Source of the DNA: JBLHZY01 sp050633265
GTDB taxonomy: Bacteria > Pseudomonadota > Alphaproteobacteria > Rhodobacterales > Rhodobacteraceae
NCBI GenBank assembly: GCA_050633265.1
Contig: JBOEGE010000001.1
Coordinates: 186,001 to 250,000, forward strand
DNA: 64,000 nucleotides
Direction: 5' to 3'
A model generated the notes under the pieces. That model was not told the DNA's origin. It saw only the letters and a list, made by a program, of their open reading frames with translations, and did not search any database. Position numbers and translations under genes: made by a program. The first letter of the stretch is position 1, and every line of letters begins with the position of its first letter. Shown piece after piece: positions 53,569 through 61,932 of the stretch.

Positions 53569-54018
53569 TTAAGCGCTTTTCGCAGCTTCTGCTTGATCAA
53601 CCGCCTCAAGTGTCGCTTCAAGCGCGAGCATGATCGAAGCATGGCGGTTTTTGTAATCGCGCGCCGGAAGCAATACCTCGAGCCCATCAAAAGGCGCTTG
53701 CGGGGCAGGGCCGCCGGATTTCAGCATCGCAAGCAATTCATCCCGCCCGCGCGCAATCTCAAATCGGTTCGCCCCCAAAACCGCCCCGCCAACAACAGCC
53801 GCCGCCGCCTGCCCAAGCGCGCAAGCCTTTACATCTTGGGCAAACCGCGCAACCCGCCCGCTCTCCATATCCAGATCAACCGTCACGGTCGAGCCACAGA
53901 GCGGCGAGCGGCGCTTCACGCTGGCCTGCGGCGCCTCTAGACGGCCCAAATGGGGTATCTCCGCCGCCAAAGCGAGAATACGGCCCGAGTAAAGCGAAAC
54001 GAGATCAGCATCAGACAT
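53569..54018 (-). CDS. IscU/NifU-type Fe-S scaffold-like protein
   Basis: A 149-residue protein with IscU/NifU-N character: SDADLVSLYSGRILALA at the start, SPLCGSTVTVDL with the first conserved cysteine and VKACALGQAAAAV with the second. The third cysteine of true IscU is not evident in the C-terminal half, so it may be a scaffold variant or carrier rather than a full scaffold. The start is the ATG with GGAG 7 bases upstream; a version 25 codons longer extends towards hisI, which is divergent. It may serve with the SUF system encoded at 1-5 kb. Confidence 0.8.
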   Translation of the reverse strand: MSDADLVSLYSGRILALAAEIPHLGRLEAPQASVKRRSPLCGSTVTVDLDMESGRVARFAQDVKACALGQAAAAVVGGAVLGANRFEIARGRDELLAMLKSGGPAPQAPFDGLEVLLPARDYKNRHASIMLALEATLEAVDQAEAAKSA

Positions 54019-54095
54019 AGGCAGCTCCGGCTTTCTTTCCCTGCGGTCCTCCCTTAGATAGGGCATCGAACCATTGATGCAAAGGATGCGCAAAG

Positions 54096-54452
54096 ATGTT
54101 TAGCCCTGCAACCCTGCGATACAACGACCAAGGTCTTATTCCGGCGATTGCGCAGGATGAGGCCTCGGGCGAGGTGCTGATGATGGCCTGGATGAATGCC
54201 GAGGCGGTCGCGCGCACGCTTGAAACGGGCCGGGTGACCTATTGGTCGCGCTCACGGGCGGCGTTTTGGATCAAGGGCGAAAGCTCGGGACATGTGCAGG
54301 AATTGGTCGATTTCCGGCTTGATTGTGATCGCGATTGCTTGCTGGTGGTGGTGCGCCAAACGGGCCCTGCCTGCCATACCAATCGCCGCTCTTGTTTCTA
54401 TACGGCGGTACGCGATGGCGAAGAGATCGAGCTGTCTAAGCCAATGGAATAG
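54096..54452 (+). CDS. hisI: Phosphoribosyl-AMP cyclohydrolase HisI
   Basis: HisI opens the adenine ring of PR-AMP in histidine synthesis. The 118-residue single-domain enzyme has VLMMAWMNAEAVARTLETG, YWSRSRAAFWIKGESSGH, the metal-binding DCDRDCLL and the Zn-ligand region TGPACHTNRRSCFY. It stands alone, apart from other his genes, and converges with gluQ. Confidence 0.96.
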   Translation: MFSPATLRYNDQGLIPAIAQDEASGEVLMMAWMNAEAVARTLETGRVTYWSRSRAAFWIKGESSGHVQELVDFRLDCDRDCLLVVVRQTGPACHTNRRSCFYTAVRDGEEIELSKPME

Positions 54453-54456
54453 GGGG

Positions 54457-55299
54457 CTAAAACCCGACCATTGCCCTGATATCTTCCGGGCTGGCCCCAT
54501 CTTCGCGAAACTTAGCAATCGCGCGCGCATCGTCGCGTTTGGCCAAGCGTTTGCCCGCCTCATCGCGGATCAGCCTATGGTGATGATAAAGCGGAGTCGG
54601 CAGGCCCAAAAGCCGCTGAAGCAAGACCTGAAGCCCAGTAAATTCCGCCAAATCCGCGCCGCGCACGACCTCTGTGATGCCCTGATAAGCATCATCCACC
54701 ACACAGGCCAATGCATAGGCCACAGCGCCCTCCTTGCGGCCCAAAACCGCATCCCCAATCTGCGCGCGCAACTGATCGGGGCTAATCTCATGGGGGCCGG
54801 GGGTATCTGGGCCGGTTTCGGTATAGGTGAGCGGGGTAGTTAGCGCTTTGAGTGCGGCCTCAAGATCAAGTCTGAGCGCATCGCCGGGCTTGCGGCTGAT
54901 CATATCGCGGCCCCTGCATATCCCGGGATAAAGGAGATGTTCTGCGCCTTCTTGCGGGGCTGAAAGGGCGGCGCGGATATCGCCGCGCGTACATGAACAA
55001 GGGTAGATAAAGCCCTGATCTATAAGAGCTTCAATGCTTTTTGTATAGCGGGGGCTGTGCTCTGATTGGCGCAAAACGGGCGCAGGCCAACTGATCCCAA
55101 GCCAAGCAAGATCCGCATAAATCTGCGCCTCCCATGCCTCGCGGCTGCGCGCGGCATCAAGATCTTCAATCCTAAGCAAAAATTGCCCGCCCGCCTTCTG
55201 CGCCCGCTCAAAAGCGATCAACGCCGAATAAGCATGGCCAAGGTGCAATGGCCCCGTGGGGCTTGGCGCAAAGCGGGTGATATACGGCCCTGCGCCCAT
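54457..55299 (-). CDS. gluQ: Glutamyl-queuosine tRNA(Asp) synthetase GluQRS
   Basis: GluQRS attaches glutamate to queuosine 34 of tRNA-Asp. The 280-residue protein resembles the catalytic half of GluRS: RFAPSPTGPLHLGHAYSAL, LRIEDLDAARSR, the zinc-binding cysteines in YPCSCTRGDI and YPGICRGR, and the KMSKS-like loop KRLAKRDDARAI. It lacks an anticodon-binding domain, as the family does. It lies 3 bp after trmFO. Confidence 0.92.
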   Translation of the reverse strand: MGAGPYITRFAPSPTGPLHLGHAYSALIAFERAQKAGGQFLLRIEDLDAARSREAWEAQIYADLAWLGISWPAPVLRQSEHSPRYTKSIEALIDQGFIYPCSCTRGDIRAALSAPQEGAEHLLYPGICRGRDMISRKPGDALRLDLEAALKALTTPLTYTETGPDTPGPHEISPDQLRAQIGDAVLGRKEGAVAYALACVVDDAYQGITEVVRGADLAEFTGLQVLLQRLLGLPTPLYHHHRLIRDEAGKRLAKRDDARAIAKFREDGASPEDIRAMVGF

Positions 55300-55302
55300 A
55301 GA

Positions 55303-56646
55303 TTAGCTTTGCCCTTCAAGCCATTGTTTAAAATCAACCTTCGCGCGATCCGTATAGGCTTTGTAACGATCCTTGCGGCCCCGTCGCCCGCCTTTGAGCC
55401 CCTCAACCGGCGGAAACAGCCCAAAGTTTACATTCATCGGCTGAAAAGTCTTCGCTTCTGCGCCACCGGAAATATGATGGATCAGCGCGCCCATAGCCGT
55501 TGTGCCGGGCGGGGATTGCAAGGGCTTGCCATTAAGCTCAGCAATCGCAAGCCGCGCGGCCAGAAGGCCCATAGCAGCCGATTCAACATAGCCCTCAACC
55601 CCGGTGACTTGCCCGGCAAAGCGAATATTGGGGCGGGATTTGAGCCGCATCTGATCATCCAGCAGCGTGGGCGAATTGAGAAACGTGTTGCGATGGATGC
55701 CGCCAAGGCGCGCGAATGAGGCATCCTCAAGCCCGGGAATTGTTTTAAAAACAGCCGTTTGCGCGCCGTACTTCATCTTGGTTTGAAAGCCGACAATATT
55801 GTAAAGCGTGCCAAGCGCATTGTCGCGGCGCAGTTGCACCACCGCATAGGCTTTGGTCTCTGGATCATGGGGATTGGTCAGGCCCACAGGCTTCATCGGG
55901 CCAAAGCGCAGGGTCTCGCGGCCCCGTTCGGCCATCACCTCAATCGGCAAACAGCCATCGAAATAGGTCGCGGTTTCGCCCTCATGGAATTCGGTTTTTT
56001 CAGCCGCGAGGAGGGCATCGATGAAGGCCTCATACTGGGCCTTATCCATCGGGCAATTCAGATAGGCTTTCTGCTCTTCTTCGGTCTCGCCCTTATCGTA
56101 GCGCGACTGCGCCCAGACCACATCCATATTGATACTGTCAGCATAGACGATGGGCGCGATGGCATCGAAAAAGGCAAGGCGATCTGTGCCTGTCTCTTTG
56201 GCGATTGCGGCGCCGAGATTGGCGGAGGTGAGCGGGCCAGTCGCGAAGATCCAAGTGCCATCTGTCGGCAGCTCGGTGATCTCTGCATCCTTGATTGTGA
56301 CATTAGGATGGGCGCGTAAGGTCTTTGTAACTTCTTGAGAAAAGGCCTCTCGATCCACAGCCAATGCGCCGCCCGCGGGGAGCTGATGTTGATCGGCGGC
56401 TTGCATGATCAGCCCGTTCGCTTGGCGCATTTCCCAGTGCAGCAGGCCCACGGCGTTTTGCTCATCATCATCCGAGCGAAAGGAATTGGAGCAGACCATT
56501 TCAGCCAGATCGCCGGTTTGATGGGCGAAGGTTCCAACGCTGGGGCGCATCTCGTGGATCACCACTTGGAGGCCTGCATTTGCGGCTTGCCATGCGGCCT
56601 CTGATCCGGCCATGCCGCCGCCGACGATGTTAAGGATTTTGGTCAT
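55303..56646 (-). CDS. trmFO: Folate-dependent tRNA (uracil-54) methyltransferase TrmFO
   Basis: TrmFO methylates U54 of tRNA to ribothymidine using methylenetetrahydrofolate and FAD, in place of the SAM-dependent TrmA. The 447-residue flavoprotein has the FAD motif NIVGGGMAGSEAAWQAANAG, CSNSFRSDD, and IHRNTFLNSP. It forms a tRNA-modification operon with gluQ. Confidence 0.95.
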   Translation of the reverse strand: MTKILNIVGGGMAGSEAAWQAANAGLQVVIHEMRPSVGTFAHQTGDLAEMVCSNSFRSDDDEQNAVGLLHWEMRQANGLIMQAADQHQLPAGGALAVDREAFSQEVTKTLRAHPNVTIKDAEITELPTDGTWIFATGPLTSANLGAAIAKETGTDRLAFFDAIAPIVYADSINMDVVWAQSRYDKGETEEEQKAYLNCPMDKAQYEAFIDALLAAEKTEFHEGETATYFDGCLPIEVMAERGRETLRFGPMKPVGLTNPHDPETKAYAVVQLRRDNALGTLYNIVGFQTKMKYGAQTAVFKTIPGLEDASFARLGGIHRNTFLNSPTLLDDQMRLKSRPNIRFAGQVTGVEGYVESAAMGLLAARLAIAELNGKPLQSPPGTTAMGALIHHISGGAEAKTFQPMNVNFGLFPPVEGLKGGRRGRKDRYKAYTDRAKVDFKQWLEGQS

Positions 56647-56734
56647 GTTGGCTCTCTTTGGCAGGGCAATTTGGTAAAAAGCGGGGCTTTGGTACGACCG
56701 CGCATCAAGTTAGGCGGCGTTTTAAACGGAGAGG

Positions 56735-56775
56735 CCGGGGGCTGACTGCCCCCGGACCCCCGTGGATATTTTCCC
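56735..56775. repeat. REP-like palindrome downstream of gyrA
   Basis: CCGGGGGC-TGACT-GCCCCCGG, followed by ACCCCCGTGGATATTTT. This type of GGGGGC/GCCCCC hairpin followed by a GGATATTT tail recurs in intergenic regions of many Rhodobacteraceae genomes (recollection, not checked). It may also serve as a termination or 3'-stabilising structure for gyrA. Confidence 0.55.
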
Positions 56776-56791
56776 AACTGTGAAAAGGTGG

Positions 56792-59569
56792 TTAGCCTTC
56801 TGTTGCCGGGGTATCTTCTGTTGGAGCATCATTTACGTCTGCGCCATCGGTTTGATCTTCTTGGTCTTCGTCTTGTTCAGCAATCCAAGCCACGGAGACG
56901 ACCTCTTCGCCTTTGCCAGTGTCAAAGACTTTGACGCCGCCAGCCGAGCGCGAGCGGAAGGAGATGCCGGAAACGGGGCAGCGGATAGATTGGCCTTTGG
57001 AGGTGGCAAGCATAATTTGATCGCCCTCATTCACCGGGAAGGAGGCCACGAGCTGGCCGCCGCGCATGGCTTTGTCCATGGCCGCCACGCCCATGCCGCC
57101 ACGCCCGCGCACGGGGTAATCATGGCTTGAGGAGAGTTTGCCTGTGCCGGAGGCGCTGATGGTGAGGATCAGATCCTCGGCCGCTTGCATTTCCTCGAAA
57201 CGCTCAGGCGTGATTGCGCCCTCAACAGCATCTTCATCCTCATCGCCTGTCTCATCCGCACCGGCCATTTGGCGGCGCATTTTGAGATAGGCTGTGCGTT
57301 CTTCGGAGGTTGCTTCGAAGTGGCGGATCACCGACATGGAGACGACTTCATCATTCTCATTGAGGCGCACACCGCGCACGCCTGTGCTATCGCGCCCTTT
57401 AAAGACGCGCACTTCGGTCGTGGGGAAGCGGATCGCGCGCCCGGAGGCGGTTGTGAGCATGATGTCATCATCCTCGGTGCAGATGCGCGCGTTTACCATC
57501 GTTGTGTTCTCGGGCAATTTCATCGCGATTTTGCCGTTGGCTTTAACATTGGTGAAATCAGAGAGCGCGTTGCGGCGCACATCGCCCGCCGAGGTGGCAA
57601 AGAAGATTTGCAGGTTGGCCCATTCCAGCTCGGGCGCATCGACCGGCATGATCGCCGCGATAGAAACCCCGGTTGGGATCGGCAGGATATTGACGATGGC
57701 TTTGCCTTTTGAGGTCCGCCCGCCAACCGGCAAGCGCCAGGTTTTGAGCTTGTAGACCATGCCATCGGTGGTGAAGAACAGCAGCTGGGTGTGGGTATTG
57801 GCCACAAACAGGGTGGTGACGACATCATCCTCTTTGGTCGACATGCCAGAGAGCCCTTTGCCGCCGCGACGTTGGGCGCGGAAATCGGCAAGCGGGGTGC
57901 GTTTGGCCCAGCCGGAGGCGGAGATGGTCACAACCATATCTTCGCGCTCGATCAGATCCTCATCATCCATATCGCCGGACCAGTCGAGGATTTCGGTGCG
58001 CCGGGGCACAGCGAATTGATCGCGCACCTCGATCAGCTCGTTGGAAATGATCTCCATGATCCGCGCGCGCGAACCCAGAATTTCCAAGTATTCTCGGATG
58101 TTTGCAGCGAGTTCTTGAAGTTCATCCGTGACCTCTTTGACACCCATCGCTGTGAGGCGTTGGAGGCGCAGCTCGAGGATCGCGCGGGCTTGGATTTCAG
58201 AGAGATTATAGGTTCCGTCTTCGTTGATCGTATGGGTCGGATCATCGATGAGTTTGATATATTCGATGATGTCATGGGCGGGCCAGCGGCGGGTCATCAG
58301 CTTATCGCGGGCATCCGAAGGATCGGCCGAGGCGCGGATCGTTGCGACGATTTCATCGACATTGGACACAGCCACCGCGAGACCGCAAAGAACATGGCTG
58401 CGTTCGCGGGCTTTGCGCAGCTCAAAGGCGGTGCGGCGCGCAACAACTTCTTCGCGGAAGGTGATGAAATGCCTCAAGAAATCGTTGAGCAGCAGTTGTT
58501 CTGGGCGGCCTCCGTTGAGCGCCAGCATGTTGCAGCCAAAGCTGGTTTGCATTGGGGTGAAGCGATAGAGCTGATTGAGCACGACTTCGGGGGTCGCATC
58601 ACGTTTGAGCTCGATCACCACGCGCACGCCGATCCGATCGGATTCGTCTTGTATATGGGCGATGCCCTCAACCCGTTTGTCGCGGACCAGTTCGACGATT
58701 TTCTCGATCATCGTCGCCTTGTTCACTTGGAAGGGAATCTCATCCAAAACAATGGCGTAGCGGTCTTTTCTAATCTCTTCGATACGCACTTTGGCGCGCA
58801 TCACAACCGAGCCGCGCCCTTCAAGATAGGCTTTGCGCGCACCACCGCGCCCCAAGATCACGCCGCCTGTCGGGAAATCCGGCCCCGGGATGATTTCCAT
58901 CAACTGTTCGATGGAAATATCGGGGTTTTCGATCATTGCCAGCGTCGCATTGATCACTTCGCCTAAGTTATGGGGCGGAATATTGGTTGCCATGCCCACA
59001 GCGATGCCGCCAGCGCCGTTGACCAGCATATTGGGGAAGCGGGCGGGCAGGACTGTTGGTTCGCGGTCTTTGCCATCGTAGTTGTCTTGGTAATCAACGG
59101 TATCTTTGTTGATATCGGCGAGCAGGAAGCCGGCGACCTTTTCCATCCGCACTTCGGTATAGCGAAACGCCGCTGCTTTATCGCCATCCATTGAGCCAAA
59201 GTTGCCTTGGCCATCCAGAAGCGGCAGGGACATCGAAAACGGCTGGGTCATCCGCACCAGCGCATCATAGATCGAGGCATCGCCGTGGGGGTGATATTTC
59301 CCCATCGTATCGGACACCGGGCGGGCCGATTTGCGATAGGATTTGTCGTGTGTATTGCCGACTTCATTCATCGCATAGAGGATGCGCCGGTGCACCGGTT
59401 TGAGCCCGTCGCGCAGATCGGGAATGGCGCGGCTCACGATCACGCTCATCGCGTAATCGAGGTAGGCGGTTTTCATCTCTTGAGTGATAGAGATCGTCGG
59501 CCCATCATAGACCGCCCGCTCAGGCCGTTTTTCTTCTTCGTTTTCAGGGGTTTCCGGAGTGTCGTTCAC
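56792..59569 (-). CDS. gyrA: DNA gyrase subunit A
   Basis: GyrA carries the breakage-reunion activity of gyrase. The 925-residue protein has the catalytic tyrosine Y137 (AAFRYTEVR), the quinolone region HPHGDASIYDALVRM, and the GyrA-box QRRGGKG in the C-terminal DNA-wrapping domain. At the position equal to E. coli S83 there is alanine (A98); D87 is kept as D102. The C-terminus is acidic. A REP-like palindrome follows. Confidence 0.98.
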   Translation of the reverse strand: MNDTPETPENEEEKRPERAVYDGPTISITQEMKTAYLDYAMSVIVSRAIPDLRDGLKPVHRRILYAMNEVGNTHDKSYRKSARPVSDTMGKYHPHGDASIYDALVRMTQPFSMSLPLLDGQGNFGSMDGDKAAAFRYTEVRMEKVAGFLLADINKDTVDYQDNYDGKDREPTVLPARFPNMLVNGAGGIAVGMATNIPPHNLGEVINATLAMIENPDISIEQLMEIIPGPDFPTGGVILGRGGARKAYLEGRGSVVMRAKVRIEEIRKDRYAIVLDEIPFQVNKATMIEKIVELVRDKRVEGIAHIQDESDRIGVRVVIELKRDATPEVVLNQLYRFTPMQTSFGCNMLALNGGRPEQLLLNDFLRHFITFREEVVARRTAFELRKARERSHVLCGLAVAVSNVDEIVATIRASADPSDARDKLMTRRWPAHDIIEYIKLIDDPTHTINEDGTYNLSEIQARAILELRLQRLTAMGVKEVTDELQELAANIREYLEILGSRARIMEIISNELIEVRDQFAVPRRTEILDWSGDMDDEDLIEREDMVVTISASGWAKRTPLADFRAQRRGGKGLSGMSTKEDDVVTTLFVANTHTQLLFFTTDGMVYKLKTWRLPVGGRTSKGKAIVNILPIPTGVSIAAIMPVDAPELEWANLQIFFATSAGDVRRNALSDFTNVKANGKIAMKLPENTTMVNARICTEDDDIMLTTASGRAIRFPTTEVRVFKGRDSTGVRGVRLNENDEVVSMSVIRHFEATSEERTAYLKMRRQMAGADETGDEDEDAVEGAITPERFEEMQAAEDLILTISASGTGKLSSSHDYPVRGRGGMGVAAMDKAMRGGQLVASFPVNEGDQIMLATSKGQSIRCPVSGISFRSRSAGGVKVFDTGKGEEVVSVAWIAEQDEDQEDQTDGADVNDAPTEDTPATEG

Positions 59570-59800
59570 GCTATCCGCCGATGCTGTTTACCGCAGTCTA
59601 TATATAGTTGTGGGGATACTATCAGATGCGGGATATGGGGTGCAATGCTTGTGGGTAAGGAATATGGCGCAGGCGGCGGCTTGGCATATAAATCATTGGT
59701 ATTGAACAAAAATTTATCGACGGTCTTTGGGGTTTGGTTGGGGAGCCTGCGGCGCGAGTATTTGGTCCAAGAAAAAGTCTGGCGCCGGGAATGGAATGGG

Positions 59801-59882
59801 GCGGTTTGATCAGGCATCTTGGCGGCGGGTGGCGGGCATGGGATAGCGCGGTTTGATCAGGCGTCTTGGCGGCGGGCGGCGG
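59801..59882. repeat. Tandem duplication of the dsbB 3' end
   Basis: GCGGTTTGATCAGGC-type sequence of 35 bp occurs at 59801-59835 and 59848-59882 with two mismatches, a 47-bp period. The second copy contains the last codons and stop of dsbB; the first lies just beyond in the gyrA-dsbB spacer and looks like a copy of the gene end. Confidence 0.8.
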
Positions 59883-60333
59883 CGATCCAAATGGCGGCCA
59901 GGGCCAGGGAGAAAGCCATGTTCCAGCTGGCCATGGAGAGGCCCAGAAGCTGCCAGGCAACTTCATCGCACATGATGAGTGTGTCGGCGGTTGTTGTGCT
60001 TAGGAGTTCTGCGCCGCTGAGCCCGGAGAGATCATTGCCCGCGCCTGTGCAGGAGCTTGGTCCTTGCCACCAGCCGCGCTCGACCCCGGTGTGAAATGCG
60101 CCGATGCCTGCGGTTGTGAGCGCCGCGGCGGCGCCGAGCCAGTTGAGGGCGCGCGCGCCAAACAGAGCAACGAGCGCGCCGATTGCAATGGCGGCCGCGT
60201 GGGGCCAGCGCTGCCAGAGGCACATTTTGCACGGCGCATAGCCCATGAGTTGAAAGCCAAAGGCCCCAATCAGCAGGGCCGCAGAGCCAGCTGCAGCGAT
60301 CAGGGCAAGGATTTGATGTGGTTTGAGGCGCAT
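59857..60333 (-). CDS. dsbB: Disulfide bond formation protein DsbB
   Basis: DsbB reoxidises DsbA and passes electrons to quinone. The 158-residue inner-membrane protein has four helices and the two cysteine pairs: C35/C38 in APCKMCLWQRW, and C95 (SSCTGAG) with C122 (IMCDEVAWQ). It follows the YqaA gene by 7 bp on the same strand, so the two are co-transcribed. Its 3' end is partly duplicated downstream. Confidence 0.92.
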   Translation of the reverse strand: MRLKPHQILALIAAAGSAALLIGAFGFQLMGYAPCKMCLWQRWPHAAAIAIGALVALFGARALNWLGAAAALTTAGIGAFHTGVERGWWQGPSSCTGAGNDLSGLSGAELLSTTTADTLIMCDEVAWQLLGLSMASWNMAFSLALAAIWIAAARRQDA

Positions 60334-60340
60334 GGGATTC

Positions 60341-60919
60341 TCAGAGGTATTTCAGCAGGACAAAGCCACCAAGGAGCAGAGCAACAAAGAGCGTGAACAT
60401 CAAGCCCAAGCGTTTCTCGATGAAATCACGAATTGGTGCGCCGAAGTGATAGAGCAGGGTGGCAAGGATGAAGAAGCGCAGGGCGCGCGCCGTAATGGAG
60501 GCGACGATAAAGACCGGGAGCGACAGGCCTGTGCTGCCCGACAGGATCGTGATGACCTTATAGGGGAAGGGGGTGACGCCCGCGATCAAGACCGCCCAAG
60601 CGCCCCATTCATTATAGGTGGTGCGGAATTCCTCGAAGTAATGTTCTTTGCCATAGAATTCGAGCACGGGCCGCCCGATGCTTTCAAACAGCCCATAGCC
60701 GATATAATAGCCAAACATCCCGCCAAGGACAGAAGCCACAGTTGCCACGGCGGCAATTTTGAAGGCGGATTTGGGCCGCGCGATGATCAGCGGGATCATC
60801 AGGATATCGGGCGGGATCGGGAAGACCGAGCTTTCAACAAAGGCCACAAAGGCCAGCACCCAGAGCGCGCGGGGATGGCCTGCAAAGGAGAGGGTCCAAT
60901 CGTAGAGTTTGCGCAACAT
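60341..60919 (-). CDS. YqaA-type DedA-family membrane protein
   Basis: A 192-residue membrane protein related to the DedA/SNARE-associated (VTT) family, in the small YqaA branch. The family motif is VFPIPPDILMIPLIIARPK, followed by GGMFGYYIGYGLFESIG and GVTPFPYKVITILSG. DedA proteins act as lipid flippases or in membrane homeostasis; the YqaA branch is not characterised. Operon with dsbB. Confidence 0.87.
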   Translation of the reverse strand: MLRKLYDWTLSFAGHPRALWVLAFVAFVESSVFPIPPDILMIPLIIARPKSAFKIAAVATVASVLGGMFGYYIGYGLFESIGRPVLEFYGKEHYFEEFRTTYNEWGAWAVLIAGVTPFPYKVITILSGSTGLSLPVFIVASITARALRFFILATLLYHFGAPIRDFIEKRLGLMFTLFVALLLGGFVLLKYL

Positions 60920-61066
60920 CGGGGGCCTGCTAAATATTTCGGACTGCTTTTGATCTTGTTTGCCCTGTTACGCCACGCGCTGCGCCGCCCGTCAAGCGGG
61001 TTTCATCTTGCGCGCGGGGGCGATGGCTTTATGTTCTGCGCCAGAAAACAGACCGGAGCGTATGGT

Positions 61067-61921
61067 ATGAAATGGCAGGGTCGGCGCGGGAGCCGCAATA
61101 TCGAGGATCGCCGGGCGCGCAGTGGCGCCGCACGCGCAGGCGGTGCCAAGCTTGGCGGGATCGGCTTGATTGCGGTTTTGCTGATCGGGGCTTTCCTTGG
61201 CGTTGATGTGACCCCGCTTCTTAATGGCGGCGGTTTGGCGCCCTCCGGCGGCGGCGGCGAAATCACCGCGCAGGATGAGCGCATGGCCGAATTTGCCTCG
61301 GTAACTTTGGCCGATACTGAAGAGGTTTGGGCACGGATTTTCGCCGAGCAAGTCGATGGGCCCTACCAGCCCGCAACGCTTGTGCTCTTTAAAGGCGCGA
61401 CCCAATCCCCCTGCGGCGGGGCCAATGGCGCCACGGGCCCGTTTTATTGCCCGGCCGATAACAAAGCCTATCTGGACACCGAATTCTTCACCACGCTTGA
61501 GCGCCAGCTTGGGGCCAAGGGCGATTTTGCCGCCGCTTATGTGATTGCCCATGAGATCGCCCATCACGTTCAGGATGAGCTTGGCATTTTGGGGCAGGCC
61601 AATGCGGCGCGCCAAAACGCATCCCCAGCCCAATCCAACGCGATTTCGGTACGTATCGAGCTTCAGGCCGATTGCTATTCGGGCATCTGGGCGCGCGAGG
61701 CAGGCAAGCAATTCGGCTCAATCGAGGCGGGCGACATCAAAGAAGCGATGAACGCCGCGCGCCAGATCGGCGACGACACATTGCAGCGCAACGCAGGCAA
61801 GCGCCCCATGCCCCACACCTTCACCCATGGCACTTCCGAGCAACGCGCCCGTTGGTTTGCCACCGGATATAAAAGCGGCGATCTGCGCAGCTGCGACACA
61901 TTCAGCGCCCGCCAGCTCTAA
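61067..61921 (+). CDS. YpfJ-type neutral zinc metallopeptidase
   Basis: A 284-residue protein with one N-terminal membrane anchor (GGIGLIAVLLIGAFLGVDV) after a basic stretch and a zincin domain with HEIAHHVQ (H162, E163, H166) in the YpfJ/KPN_02809 family. The motif IELQADCYSGIWA further along supplies the third-ligand region. The start has GGAGCG 8 bases upstream; the long frame before it is open by chance through the opposite-strand YqaA gene. Substrate unknown. Confidence 0.88.
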   Translation: MKWQGRRGSRNIEDRRARSGAARAGGAKLGGIGLIAVLLIGAFLGVDVTPLLNGGGLAPSGGGGEITAQDERMAEFASVTLADTEEVWARIFAEQVDGPYQPATLVLFKGATQSPCGGANGATGPFYCPADNKAYLDTEFFTTLERQLGAKGDFAAAYVIAHEIAHHVQDELGILGQANAARQNASPAQSNAISVRIELQADCYSGIWAREAGKQFGSIEAGDIKEAMNAARQIGDDTLQRNAGKRPMPHTFTHGTSEQRARWFATGYKSGDLRSCDTFSARQL

Positions 61922-61932
61922 AGGATACATCC

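Noticed and set aside
60323..61066. N-terminal extension of the metallopeptidase frame
   Set aside because: This part is antisense to the YqaA gene, and a good ribosome-binding site marks the start at 61067.
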